Of a stretch of 64,000 nucleotides of DNA, positions 17,555 through 26,601 are shown piece by piece. The number at the start of each line of letters is the position of its first letter. Position 1 is the first letter of the stretch. Origin of the DNA: UBA6165 sp044233745 (lineage in GTDB: Bacteria; Bacteroidota; Bacteroidia; Flavobacteriales_D; Crocinitomicaceae); NCBI GenBank assembly GCA_044233745.1, contig JBIIJN010000003.1:1-64000 (forward strand), in the 5' to 3' direction. The position numbers were made by a program, and so were the translations under genes. The notes under the pieces were generated by a model. The model had not been told where the DNA came from, searched no databases, and worked only from the letters and a program-made list of their open reading frames with translations.

Positions 17555-19993
17555 ATGAGAATAAAAAATATCATTCTGAGCTTCCTAGTGGGGGCTCAGA
17601 TTTTTTCCTGTAACAATTTTACTTTGGCGCAAACATTCGTAAACATTGCTCCTCAGTTAGGCATTAATCACACGGTTAATACTCAATTGCAGTTTGGCGG
17701 ACATGGTTGTGCATTTTTCGATTTTGATAATGATGGCTGGGACGATATTACCTTTATTCAGGAGACTGATAGTGTAGTTTTGTACCGAAACAATGAGGGT
17801 GTCTTTGAGTCGATACCATCCGTGGCTTTTCAAATTGGACAGATTCGCCAGGCTTTGTGGGTAGATTATGATAACGACAGTGATTATGACTTGTTCATGA
17901 CTTCAACTAATGGAAATTCTCGCTTGTACAACAATGATGGCAATTTCAATTTCACGGATGTCACCGTATTTGCCGGTATTTCAACGGCGATTGCCAACAA
18001 TTTTGGAGTAACTTTTGGCGACTATGACCTTGACGGTTATTTGGATTTTTATTTGGCACGTTATCAAATGTCGGGCGACTTAAACAATCCGGCTCATTTA
18101 AATGCGCTTTATAGAAACAATGGTAATGGTACTTTCACAGATATGACTGTATTAGCTGGTGTTGCAGATAGTATACAACCAAGCTTTATGGGTGCATGGA
18201 TTGATATTGATAGAAATGGACTGCCAGATCTTTATGTAATCAATGATCGTACGTTATGGGGTAATTCTATGTACCTCAATAATGGAGATGGCACATTTAC
18301 AGATATAACGTCGATTTGTGGCGCAGAAATGTTTGGCCAAGACCCAATGGGAATCACGTATGGTGACTATGATAACGATGGAGATTTGGACATGCTACTA
18401 TCAAATGGAGGTCCGCCCACAAAACCTCCACGATTGTACACCAATAATGGAAACTCTTATTTTGTTGAAAATGCAGGCCCAATGGGTATTAGTGTGCCAG
18501 TAACATTTATGTGTACTTGGGGTGGCACATGGATTGATATAGACAACAATTCCTTTCAGGATTTGTATTTGACAACAGGATTGCTCATGCCAGCCAATGG
18601 AGAAGTTAGAAATTACTTGTTTAGGAGTAATAGCGCCCAAAGTTTTACCGATTCACCGCAGCTTTTCACGGGCAACCACATTGCTGCTAGTTATTCAGTT
18701 GCCCGCGGTGATATCGACAATGATGGCTGTGCTGATATGATCGTACAAAATGCTAAAAATTACAATTCATTTATTTGGAAAAATGAATATGGTCCAACCT
18801 TGGGTAACAATTACATCAAAATTACTTTAGAAGGTACTTTGTCAAACACAATGGCAATTGGTTCTTGGATTACAGTTTATTGCCAAGGAAATACTTATAC
18901 CCATTATACAAGGTGTGGAGAAAGTTTTATTAGTCAAGATTCGCAACACCATATCTTTGGATTAGGCAATTTTCTGGTGGTTGACTCAATTGTTGTCGAT
19001 TACCCCTCCGGGGTCTCAGATGTTTACTATAATTTACCTGTTAATCAACATATTTACCTTACAGAAGCTGAAACGTCAAATTTTGCATTAATAAATCCAG
19101 CAAACTCCTTTTTTATTTGTAGCTCTAGCAATGTTTCACTCACAGCTCCGTCGTTTTCTACTTATTTATGGAGCACAGGGGAAACAACTCAAAGTATTAA
19201 TATAACTCAATCTGGATCCTACTATGTTACCGCATGGGATTCTAATGGCTTCCCTCATACGAGTGATACTTTGACTTTTACTGTGCTGCCGAGTCCTTAT
19301 GTTTTGCATCAAGTACAGCATAATTTGTGCTTCGGTGATGAAAATGGTGCCGTTCAATTGACAGTTTTCAATGCCAACCCGAATTATGAGATTTCATGGT
19401 CGAATGGCGCCACTGGACTTGCACAATCCAACTTGGTTTCAGGGGTCTATTCTTACAGTTATTTAGATGAATTTGGCTGTACTTATTCAGATGAATTCAC
19501 TTTGAATTCTGGTGATGAAATACTTTTGTTTTCAGAAACAAGCAATCAAACAACTTTTGAATCGGGATCACTACAGCTCATGGTTATTGGCGGAACTCCT
19601 CCAATTCAAATTTTGGTAAATGGTATCTCTATGCCGACTAATCCGATGGATGTGGATTCTGGTGTTTATTTGGTAACTGTTTCTGATGCCAACGGCTGTA
19701 TTTATGAAGAGGTAATCACGATTGGCTTTGTTGATATGAGTTCTGTATTTGAATTTGACCTGAACAATCCATTTTTTTACCCGAATCCTTTATCTGATAG
19801 AGTGCTCCACTTAAAAGGAATTACCAGTGAGCATGTTGTGGATGTTAGAGATGCTTTGGGCAGACAAGTACAATATTCAAATTGTGTTTCAAATTCTTGT
19901 TTGGAATTTTTAAATATCAGCGCTGGAGCGATTTTTATAACAGTTCAAGTGGAAGATTACATTTATGTATTTAAAGTTATTGTTTTGGAATAA
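17555..19993 (+). CDS. FG-GAP/VCBS repeat protein with ASPIC/UnbV domain and T9SS tail (copy 1)
   Basis: An 812-residue secreted protein of the CRTAC1 type. After a signal peptide (to about residue 26) come repeated FG-GAP/VCBS blades with calcium-binding-like loops such as FDFDNDGWDDI and YGDYDNDGDLDM, probably forming a beta-propeller (about 30-410). An ASPIC/UnbV domain follows (about 418-502, ending in IFGLG and VDYPSG features). Next is a SprB-like repeat around 590-650, then a type A sorting domain from about 745 (FYPNPLSDR). It starts 2 bp after the haloperoxidase stop, so they are co-transcribed. Its role is unknown; adhesion, surface assembly or chaperoning of the haloperoxidase are possibilities. 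Confidence 0.85.
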   Translation: MRIKNIILSFLVGAQIFSCNNFTLAQTFVNIAPQLGINHTVNTQLQFGGHGCAFFDFDNDGWDDITFIQETDSVVLYRNNEGVFESIPSVAFQIGQIRQALWVDYDNDSDYDLFMTSTNGNSRLYNNDGNFNFTDVTVFAGISTAIANNFGVTFGDYDLDGYLDFYLARYQMSGDLNNPAHLNALYRNNGNGTFTDMTVLAGVADSIQPSFMGAWIDIDRNGLPDLYVINDRTLWGNSMYLNNGDGTFTDITSICGAEMFGQDPMGITYGDYDNDGDLDMLLSNGGPPTKPPRLYTNNGNSYFVENAGPMGISVPVTFMCTWGGTWIDIDNNSFQDLYLTTGLLMPANGEVRNYLFRSNSAQSFTDSPQLFTGNHIAASYSVARGDIDNDGCADMIVQNAKNYNSFIWKNEYGPTLGNNYIKITLEGTLSNTMAIGSWITVYCQGNTYTHYTRCGESFISQDSQHHIFGLGNFLVVDSIVVDYPSGVSDVYYNLPVNQHIYLTEAETSNFALINPANSFFICSSSNVSLTAPSFSTYLWSTGETTQSINITQSGSYYVTAWDSNGFPHTSDTLTFTVLPSPYVLHQVQHNLCFGDENGAVQLTVFNANPNYEISWSNGATGLAQSNLVSGVYSYSYLDEFGCTYSDEFTLNSGDEILLFSETSNQTTFESGSLQLMVIGGTPPIQILVNGISMPTNPMDVDSGVYLVTVSDANGCIYEEVITIGFVDMSSVFEFDLNNPFFYPNPLSDRVLHLKGITSEHVVDVRDALGRQVQYSNCVSNSCLEFLNISAGAIFITVQVEDYIYVFKVIVLE

Positions 19994-20002
19994 ACCTGAC
20001 AA

Positions 20003-22411
20003 ATGAGAGCCCTTGTTCTATCGATTTTCTTTATCGTTTTTACGCAATCGGCATTGAGCCAAATGTTTGTAAACAATGCTTCTGAATTGGGCATCAATCA
20101 TACCTTGAATTCTGTTGTGCACTGGGGGGCAGGTGTTTCGTTTTTTGATTTTGACAATGATGGATGGGATGATATCACGCTCATTCAACAAGGAGACAGT
20201 GCTTATTTTTATAAGAATATGGGTGGGTATTTTGAATTGCTCCCATCTTTGGTGCATGTGCCTGGCAGAGCAACTCAAATTATTTGGGTGGATTATGACA
20301 ACGACGGGGATAACGATTTTTTTCTCAGCACATTCGACGCGGGTCAGTGCCGACTTTATCAAAATAATGGCTCGTTTGAGTTTACCGATTTCACCTTGAC
20401 CGCTGGTCTGATAGGTTTAACCACAGCCAATTATGGAGCAAGCTTCGCAGACTATGACAAAGACGGTGATTTAGATTTGTATTTGTGCAGATACTATATG
20501 GAGGGAGACCCTCTAAATCCTTTGAATACCAATGCCTTGTATAGGAATAATGGCAATGGCACTTTCACCAATGTTACCATCGCTGCTGGGGTTGGCAATG
20601 GTATTCGGCCATCATTCATGGCGGTTTGGTTGGATTACAACAGTGATTCTTATCCAGACCTTTATGTAATCAACGACCGCGGCCTTTGGATAAATACCAT
20701 GTATAGAAACAACGGCGATGGCACTTTTTCAGATGCAACGCAAGGCACAAATACAGCTATGCAATACGGTCCAACTGCTGATGACCCCATGAGCGCTACA
20801 TTCGCGGATTTTGATAATGATGGCGATAATGATATATATGCGTCAAACACAGGTGGCACTACAACGCCAGCTCGGTTTTTAGTAGCCAACAATGGCGCTT
20901 TCACTGAGCAAGCAGCAATTCGAAATGTGAATTTGTTTCAATGGGCTTGGGGTGCTACATTTATTGATGCTGATAATGATTCTTGGCAGGATTTATATGT
21001 CACTACTGGAAAAATCATCGAACAATCGTCTAGTGAAGTGCGTAGTTATTTGTATATAAGTAATGCTGGAGTTAACTTCACTGATTCGCCACAAAATTTC
21101 TCAAATGCCAATCATATTGCTGCCAGTTACGGTGTTGCGAAAGGAGATGTAAATAACGATGGTTTTGCAGACCTCATGGTGCTCAATGCCAAAGGATTCA
21201 ATAGCTTTTTGTGGTTGAATTCGGCAACTTCTGAAAATAATTACATTAAAGTTACGCTCGAGGGTACATTGTCTAATCGCATGGCCATTGGCTCTTGGAT
21301 TAGAGTTTATTCTGGAGGAAACACCTATTCTTATTATACCCGATGCGGTGAAAACTATTGCAGCCAAAATTCCCAACATCATATTTTTGGTTTGGGAACA
21401 AATACTTCAGTAGATTCAATTACCGTTACTTATCTGAGTGGCATTACCGATGTTTATTATGATGTGCAGGTAAATGAACATCATTTCTTCACAGAAGGTG
21501 AAACCTTGGTTTTTCAACTGAGTGATTTTGTTGATACTACAATATGTGAGAACAACACATTTGAATTATTAGCACCTGAGTTTTCTTCCTATTTGTGGAG
21601 TAATGGTGCCACAACCCAGAGTATTGTTGTGAGCGAATCGGGAAGCTATAGTTTAACTGCTTTGAATGAGTTCGGTCATGTTTACAACAGCGATACCATA
21701 GAAATTGTGGTCATGAATCCTGTTTATATTAGCCAAACCACAAGTGATTTGACCTGTTTTGGTGCCAACAATGGCTCAGCGCTTTTGGAAATCACCAACC
21801 AAACCGATAACTACGAAATTGTTTGGTCAAATGGTTCCAATTCTTTGACGCAGAATGATTTACCAGCTGGTTCATACACTTATATTTATTCCGATGAATT
21901 TGGATGCAGCTTTGAAGGCTCTTTGTTTATTGATCAGCCAAGTGAAATACTCATTTTTTCTGAAACAACTCATCAAACCTCGCTTGATGTCGGTTCGATA
22001 CAGATACTGGCTATAGGTGGTGTGCCGCCCTACACATATTTTGTGAACGGGAGCCCAATGAATGCAAATCCATTGGATACTTTGGCTGGCACGTATGATG
22101 TTTTAGTGGTTGATGCCAATGGTTGCGAAAGTTCGGTGATTGTGGTTGTTTCCTATGAGGATTTATCAGGCATCACACAGTTTGATAATGAAGATTTCGG
22201 CATTTTTCCAAATCCAACAAAAAATAAAGAAGTTCAATTTTTCGGTTTTAGAGAAGCAGACATCGTGGGATTGTTTGATATTCAAGGAAGGGCTATTGGC
22301 TATAGCATTCGTGATAATACCTTCAGCATTCATGCAGAATTTACCGGAGTAGCCCAACTTGTTTTCGACCGTGAAGGCGTGAAATACACCATTCGTATAG
22401 TTGTTTTCTAA
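20003..22411 (+). CDS. FG-GAP/VCBS repeat protein with ASPIC/UnbV domain and T9SS tail (copy 2)
   Basis: An 802-residue paralogue of the gene just upstream, with the same order of parts: signal peptide (to about 19), FG-GAP/VCBS blades (FFDFDNDGWDDI, FADFDNDGDNDI), ASPIC/UnbV domain (about 412-499), SprB-like repeat, and type A sorting domain (IFPNPTKNKE onward). Long stretches are near-identical in pattern (for example NNYIKVTLEGTLSNRMAIGS against NNYIKITLEGTLSNTMAIGS), so the pair arose by tandem duplication and has since diverged. It is 9 bp downstream of copy 1 and in the same unit as the haloperoxidase. Confidence 0.85.
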   Translation: MRALVLSIFFIVFTQSALSQMFVNNASELGINHTLNSVVHWGAGVSFFDFDNDGWDDITLIQQGDSAYFYKNMGGYFELLPSLVHVPGRATQIIWVDYDNDGDNDFFLSTFDAGQCRLYQNNGSFEFTDFTLTAGLIGLTTANYGASFADYDKDGDLDLYLCRYYMEGDPLNPLNTNALYRNNGNGTFTNVTIAAGVGNGIRPSFMAVWLDYNSDSYPDLYVINDRGLWINTMYRNNGDGTFSDATQGTNTAMQYGPTADDPMSATFADFDNDGDNDIYASNTGGTTTPARFLVANNGAFTEQAAIRNVNLFQWAWGATFIDADNDSWQDLYVTTGKIIEQSSSEVRSYLYISNAGVNFTDSPQNFSNANHIAASYGVAKGDVNNDGFADLMVLNAKGFNSFLWLNSATSENNYIKVTLEGTLSNRMAIGSWIRVYSGGNTYSYYTRCGENYCSQNSQHHIFGLGTNTSVDSITVTYLSGITDVYYDVQVNEHHFFTEGETLVFQLSDFVDTTICENNTFELLAPEFSSYLWSNGATTQSIVVSESGSYSLTALNEFGHVYNSDTIEIVVMNPVYISQTTSDLTCFGANNGSALLEITNQTDNYEIVWSNGSNSLTQNDLPAGSYTYIYSDEFGCSFEGSLFIDQPSEILIFSETTHQTSLDVGSIQILAIGGVPPYTYFVNGSPMNANPLDTLAGTYDVLVVDANGCESSVIVVVSYEDLSGITQFDNEDFGIFPNPTKNKEVQFFGFREADIVGLFDIQGRAIGYSIRDNTFSIHAEFTGVAQLVFDREGVKYTIRIVVF

Positions 22412-22452
22412 TTTTTAGTGCTTCTTGATTACCTTTACCGAAAAGATTTCCA

Positions 22453-23475
22453 TTGAATTTTCAAAAGATTGTATATTGGCTTTTTCAAATTTCGGGTTGG
22501 TTTGGCGTTGCGTTATTTTTGTTTATCATCAATAAAGCCAACAATGTTGCCATAACCCCGGCCACGCTCATCGTTTTGTTTTATTTCGCTCTTTTGGGTA
22601 TTACAATCTCTCATTTTTTGAGATTTTTTTTCATTCGCTTTCATTTGCTCGATGGACTCTCTTTGAAAGTTTTCTCAGTTGTTTTAGCGCTATGTTTGTT
22701 TGCCGCTATAATCTTTCAGGTCTTTTATGATGTTCTTGTTTATTCTATTCTCCAGTTGAATGGTGGTTTCAATTGGTCAAAGTTTTTGGGGCAAGTTGTG
22801 GTCATGTCAACACTTTTTGGCACTTGGTCGTTGGTTTATTTTTTGAATCATTTCATTCGAAAAAACCGAATGAGTGAAGTTGAAAATTTAAAATTGCTGG
22901 CCCAAAAACAGACCGCTGAGTTGGCCCTGATGCGCGCTCAATTGAACCCACATTTTCTTTTTAATAGCCTCAATAGTATCCGCGCATTGATATCAGAAAA
23001 TCAAAATGAGGCTAAAAATGGAATCTCTAGACTTTCAAATATTTTAAGGAGTATTTTGATTTACAGCAGAAGGGATACTGTTAGTGTTGAAGAAGAAATG
23101 CAGTTTGTTCGTGATTATTTGGAACTCGAAAAAATTCGTTTTGAAGAGCGCTTGAATTTTGATTTGCAAGTAGATCAAAGTTTATTGTCTTTTCAAGTCC
23201 CACCGATGTGTGTCCAAAGCCTTGTTGAAAACGCCGTAAAACATGGCATTGGGCAGCTTAGGGCAGGTGGGCTGATTGTTGTGCAACTCTATAAAACTAC
23301 TGACGGCATCGAAATTTTGGTAATCAACGATGGTGTTTTGGTGGGTCACGGTGATACACGGGTAGGTTTAGAAAACACAATTATGCGCTTGAAAACGATT
23401 TTTGAAGAACGAGTTTCATTAGATTTGTTTGAAATTGACCAAAAAGTGCATGCTAAAATTAAAATTGAATTATGA
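22453..23475 (+). CDS. LytS-type sensor histidine kinase
   Basis: A 340-residue membrane sensor kinase. The first 130 residues carry four hydrophobic segments with no obvious ligand domain. A His_kinase domain follows, with the phosphorylated His167 in LNPHFLFNSLNSIR, and an ATPase domain with VPPMCVQSLVENAVKHGIG (N box) and NDGVLVGHG. The start is a TTG; no in-frame ATG fits. The gene ends in an ATGA overlap with the LytTR regulator, so the two are a coupled pair. It lies 41 bp after the second CRTAC1-type gene on the same strand, so it may be expressed with the haloperoxidase unit and may control it. Confidence 0.9.
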   Translation: MNFQKIVYWLFQISGWFGVALFLFIINKANNVAITPATLIVLFYFALLGITISHFLRFFFIRFHLLDGLSLKVFSVVLALCLFAAIIFQVFYDVLVYSILQLNGGFNWSKFLGQVVVMSTLFGTWSLVYFLNHFIRKNRMSEVENLKLLAQKQTAELALMRAQLNPHFLFNSLNSIRALISENQNEAKNGISRLSNILRSILIYSRRDTVSVEEEMQFVRDYLELEKIRFEERLNFDLQVDQSLLSFQVPPMCVQSLVENAVKHGIGQLRAGGLIVVQLYKTTDGIEILVINDGVLVGHGDTRVGLENTIMRLKTIFEERVSLDLFEIDQKVHAKIKIEL

Positions 23476-24209
23476 AAGCATTGATTGTAGATGATGAGAG
23501 ATTGGCTCGAAAGGAGCTCATAGATTTGCTTAAGGATTTCGAAGATATTGAGGTGGTTGCCGAGGCTCAAAATGTGGATGAGGCGCTTAAAATTACCGAA
23601 AGTTTTACGCCCGATGTGGTGTTCCTGGATATCCAAATGCCAGAAAAAGATGGCTTTCAGTTCTTGGATGCTCTGGATTCTTGTCCTTTCGAAGTGGTTT
23701 TTGTAACAGCCTACGATGAGTTTGCCCTGCGTGCTTTCGATGTTAACGCCTTAGATTATTTGTTGAAACCTATTGACAAACAAAGGCTTGAGCGCGTTGT
23801 AGATCGCCTACGGAAATTGACCAAATCCAAATCTTCAAGTTCCCATGACCAATTAAACAACATCGATGATACTTTATCAACCAACGATAGAATTTTTATC
23901 AGAGATGGTGAAAAGTGCTGGTTTGTTCAATTGGCTGATATTGAGGTTTTTGAGTCATATGGCAATTATGTTAGGGTCTATTTTAAAGAGTTTAAACCAC
24001 TGATTTTGAAATCTCTCAACTTGATTGAGGATCGTCTCGATGAAAAAAAGTTTTTCCGGGCCAATCGCAAGCACATTGTGAATATGGATTACATCGTGAA
24101 AGTGGAATCTTGGTTCAATGGCGGCTTTATGCTATATCTCAAAAATGGCCAAGAAATTGAAGTTTCTCGCCGCCAAGCCATCAAGTTCAAGCAGTTGATG
24201 AGTTTGTGA
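23472..24209 (+). CDS. LytTR-family response regulator
   Basis: A 245-residue DNA-binding response regulator. The receiver domain (about 1-118) has the acidic pocket in VDDERLARKE, the phosphorylated Asp53 in VVFLDIQMPEKDG, and KPID at about residue 103. The LytTR DNA-binding domain fills the C-terminal 100 residues (FESYGNYVRVYF, FFRANRKHIVNMDYI). The start overlaps the kinase stop. Its targets are not visible, but position suggests control of the neighbouring secreted haloperoxidase genes, a local inference only. Confidence 0.93.
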   Translation: MKALIVDDERLARKELIDLLKDFEDIEVVAEAQNVDEALKITESFTPDVVFLDIQMPEKDGFQFLDALDSCPFEVVFVTAYDEFALRAFDVNALDYLLKPIDKQRLERVVDRLRKLTKSKSSSSHDQLNNIDDTLSTNDRIFIRDGEKCWFVQLADIEVFESYGNYVRVYFKEFKPLILKSLNLIEDRLDEKKFFRANRKHIVNMDYIVKVESWFNGGFMLYLKNGQEIEVSRRQAIKFKQLMSL

Positions 24210-24264
24210 TTTTTAATCGTTTCTGAAATGCACAATATACACGCACAAATACCGTTGAATTAAT

Positions 24265-24693
24265 ATGAAAAGATTGTTTGTATTATCGATTTTTGCTTCA
24301 ACAATTGCTTTTTTAGGTTGCCGAAGAAATCTGCACCCCGTTCCCGATATTCCTTTCAACATCAATATCAATGTGAATCTCCCGAGCTATTCTGGTTTAC
24401 AAAGCATTGGCGGATTTGCGTATGTAGAAAATGCGGGTGTGAAAGGTTTGGTGATTTATCGCAGATCGATGGATGAATTTGTAGCTTTCGACCGCATGTC
24501 AACGGCTATGGGTGGAGATACTTGTGCACCGCTGTATGTTGATCCGGACAACCTGCTAATACTTCTTGACCCATGCACGGAATCAAAATTTTCTCTATTT
24601 GATGGTTCCCTAATTCAAGGTCCCGCGGAATGGGGCTTGAGGGGCTATCGCACCATATGGAATGGTGCCAATATTCTCAATGTTCAGAATTAA
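24265..24693 (+). CDS. Lipoprotein with degenerate Rieske-like domain
   Basis: A 142-residue lipoprotein: residues 1-19 are a signal peptide with the lipobox FLGC. The rest has the Bacteroidota pattern VAFDR...CAPLYVD...LDPC...KFSLFDGS...GPA, which resembles a Rieske 2Fe-2S domain in layout, ending in the usual glycine-proline turn before the last strands. The cysteine-histidine pairs that would bind a cluster are absent or replaced, so it probably does not carry a normal Rieske centre. It starts 55 bp after the LytTR gene and overlaps the converging endonuclease gene by 4 bp. Function unknown; the Rieske link is from recalled family resemblance. Confidence 0.65.
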   Translation: MKRLFVLSIFASTIAFLGCRRNLHPVPDIPFNININVNLPSYSGLQSIGGFAYVENAGVKGLVIYRRSMDEFVAFDRMSTAMGGDTCAPLYVDPDNLLILLDPCTESKFSLFDGSLIQGPAEWGLRGYRTIWNGANILNVQN

Positions 24694-25733
24694 TTTTCCA
24701 CTTTCTTTTTGAGCAGAATAAAAGTAGGGAAGTGGTCGGAATATCCTGCTAAATAGGACCCGCCAGCAAAACTCCTCCAGGGATATCCTTTGAATCGTCC
24801 GTCTTTTTGTGTCAAAAATGCTTTGTTGAAAACAAAAGCTTTGTGAAAATAAAAACCACTTTGACTCAGCACAAATGCCGGCGTCATCAAAATTTGATCG
24901 AACAAGTTCCAGGTATCTTGCCAAGCCAATGAACCAATTCCTTTTTTGTACAATTCTTCAAATGGATTAAACATGCTACCAGTCATAACTTGTGCAGTGT
25001 TACCCTTCGAATTCATGTTCAGGCGTACGCTTTTGTTCACCGGGTCGTCGTTTAAATCGCCCATAAAAATCACTTTTGCATTTTCTCCCTCAGCTAAAGT
25101 AATGGAATCAATGATTGACTTTGCTAGGAGTCCAGCAGCTTCTCTAAGTGGTGATGAACGTTTTTCTCCGCCACGTCTCGAAGGCCAATGTGCAACAATG
25201 AAATGTGTGCGCTCGCCCATAAATTTACCAGAAACAAGCAGCATGTCGCGCGTAAAAAAATCATCTTTTCCTGGTATTGTTAGGGTATGCGTGCTGCTGC
25301 TTTCTACCTTGAAGTATTTGGGTTGATAAATCAGCGCAACATCAATGCCACGTTTGTCTGGCGAATCATAGTGCACAATTTGGTAGCCTCTCGATTTGAT
25401 GCGGGCGTGTTGGGTCAAGTCGTAAACTACGTTTTTGTTCTCAACTTCTGCCAAACCTAAAACGGCTGGTCCATCGGGAGTGTGGTCAATACCAATAAGT
25501 GAAATCACTTCTGCCAAACGATCCAGTTTTTCGATATATTTTTTGGAATCCCATTTATTTAAACCTTTCGGAGTGAAATCCTCATCATTCACATCGGTTG
25601 TGTTGATGGTATCGAATAGATTTTCAACATTGTAGAAACCAATACAGGTAACTTGATAACTGTTGGAATTGTTGTTCTGAGCACAGCTTATGGCTGAAAA
25701 AAGAAAAACAAGAGATAAAATAATATGTTTCAT
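24690..25733 (-). CDS. Endonuclease/exonuclease/phosphatase-family lipoprotein
   Basis: A 347-residue protein of the EEP superfamily (DNase I-like, metal-dependent phosphodiester hydrolase). The ATG at 25733 gives a lipoprotein signal (MKHIILSLVFLFSAISC). Family motifs are visible: CIGFYNVENLFD (metal-binding Glu), LGLAEVENKNV, VAHWPSRRGG, MGDLNDDP (catalytic Asp-Leu-Asn) and SDHFP near the C-terminus. It should act in the periplasm or on the surface, on DNA or a phosphorylated substrate. The substrate cannot be read from the sequence. It converges on the Rieske-like gene. Confidence 0.88.
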   Translation of the reverse strand: MKHIILSLVFLFSAISCAQNNNSNSYQVTCIGFYNVENLFDTINTTDVNDEDFTPKGLNKWDSKKYIEKLDRLAEVISLIGIDHTPDGPAVLGLAEVENKNVVYDLTQHARIKSRGYQIVHYDSPDKRGIDVALIYQPKYFKVESSSTHTLTIPGKDDFFTRDMLLVSGKFMGERTHFIVAHWPSRRGGEKRSSPLREAAGLLAKSIIDSITLAEGENAKVIFMGDLNDDPVNKSVRLNMNSKGNTAQVMTGSMFNPFEELYKKGIGSLAWQDTWNLFDQILMTPAFVLSQSGFYFHKAFVFNKAFLTQKDGRFKGYPWRSFAGGSYLAGYSDHFPTFILLKKKVEN

Positions 25734-25844
25734 ACGTTGCATTAATCGTGGCAAAAGTAAAAACAATAACTGTGCCTAAGGTTGTGCTGATGTTAAATTT
25801 CACCATATGCTCAGTTTCACAGTCGTTTTACGCGTTGAAAAACC

Positions 25845-25852
25845 TAACTTTG
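25845..25852 (+). promoter_or_regulatory. Possible -7 box for the acyltransferase gene
   Basis: TAACTTTG fits TAnnTTTG and lies 15 nt before the preferred ATG at 25868, implying a leader of about 10 nt. No clear -33 TTTG is seen at the expected distance. Confidence 0.35.
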
Positions 25853-25867
25853 CCAAAAATTGATTTC

Positions 25868-26413
25868 ATGAAGCGTTTCAGTAAATGGTTGCTCAAAACT
25901 CTGGGTTGGAAAATGGACTACAATGTGCCAGAAGGCGTTGAACGCTCGGTGTTGGTGAGTGTTCCCCATACCAGTAATTGGGATTTTTTCTATGGGCGTT
26001 TGGCCATGTGGAGCTATGGCATAAATGTTAAAATGTTAATTAAAAAAGAGGCGTTTTTCTTTCCATTGGGTTGGTTTTTGAAGAAAATGGGCGGTATTCC
26101 TGTGAATCGCAAAGGCGGACCAAAAAATGTGACGGAAACCATTGCAGATTTGTTTGCCAAAAATGAAAAGCTATGCGTTATGTTTACCCCCGAAGGCACG
26201 CGAGCATATGCGCCCAATTGGAAACGCGGTTTTTATTATCTCGCTCATAAAGCTGATGTTCCGATTTATTTGGGGTATTTGGATTATGAACGTAAAATTG
26301 GCGGTATTTCACATGCTTTTCACCCCACTGGAGATGTCGAAAAAGACATTGAAGAAATCAAAAAGTTTTACCGACAGTTTAAAGGGAAATATCCAGAGCA
26401 AGGTGTCCGTTAG
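25868..26413 (+). CDS. 1-acyl-sn-glycerol-3-phosphate acyltransferase-like protein
   Basis: A 181-residue membrane-associated acyltransferase of the PlsC family. It has the catalytic HX4D motif (HTSNWD), the glycine-containing block MGGIPVNRKGG and the FTPEGTRAYAPNWKRGFY block that binds the glycerol phosphate. The short length and the HTSNWDFF variant are typical of a Bacteroidota subgroup whose substrate may be a phospholipid or a related lipid. The frame is open to 25748, but the first part of that lies in non-coding sequence; ATG 25868 (MKRFSKWLLK) fits the family. Confidence 0.85.
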   Translation: MKRFSKWLLKTLGWKMDYNVPEGVERSVLVSVPHTSNWDFFYGRLAMWSYGINVKMLIKKEAFFFPLGWFLKKMGGIPVNRKGGPKNVTETIADLFAKNEKLCVMFTPEGTRAYAPNWKRGFYYLAHKADVPIYLGYLDYERKIGGISHAFHPTGDVEKDIEEIKKFYRQFKGKYPEQGVR

Positions 26414-26415
26414 TT

Positions 26416-26601
26416 CTATTTTTTGAATGAACCCGTTTTTTTGTCATAGCCATAAGGACAGTGTTTACAGCCACTTTTACAACAATAACCGCGCTTTAAA
26501 TGATATTTTTCAGTGAACACCACAAAACCATCAGGCGACAAATAATAGTCGTCTTTATCCAAATTTTTTCTTCTGGAAAATCCAGTTAAATCATCACTCA
26601 T
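26416..26601 (-). CDS. DUF5522 small cysteine-rich protein
   Basis: A 61-residue protein with the pattern FTEKYHLKRGYCCKSGCKHCPYGY, in which the Cys-Cys and Cys-x3-Cys-x2-Cys residues suggest a small metal or iron-sulfur site. This is the DUF5522 family, common in Bacteroidota and of unknown function. The ATG at 26601 lies on the same four bases (CATG) as the start of the divergent desulfhydrase gene; a start 9 nt further upstream would overlap it. Confidence 0.75.
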   Translation of the reverse strand: MSDDLTGFSRRKNLDKDDYYLSPDGFVVFTEKYHLKRGYCCKSGCKHCPYGYDKKTGSFKK

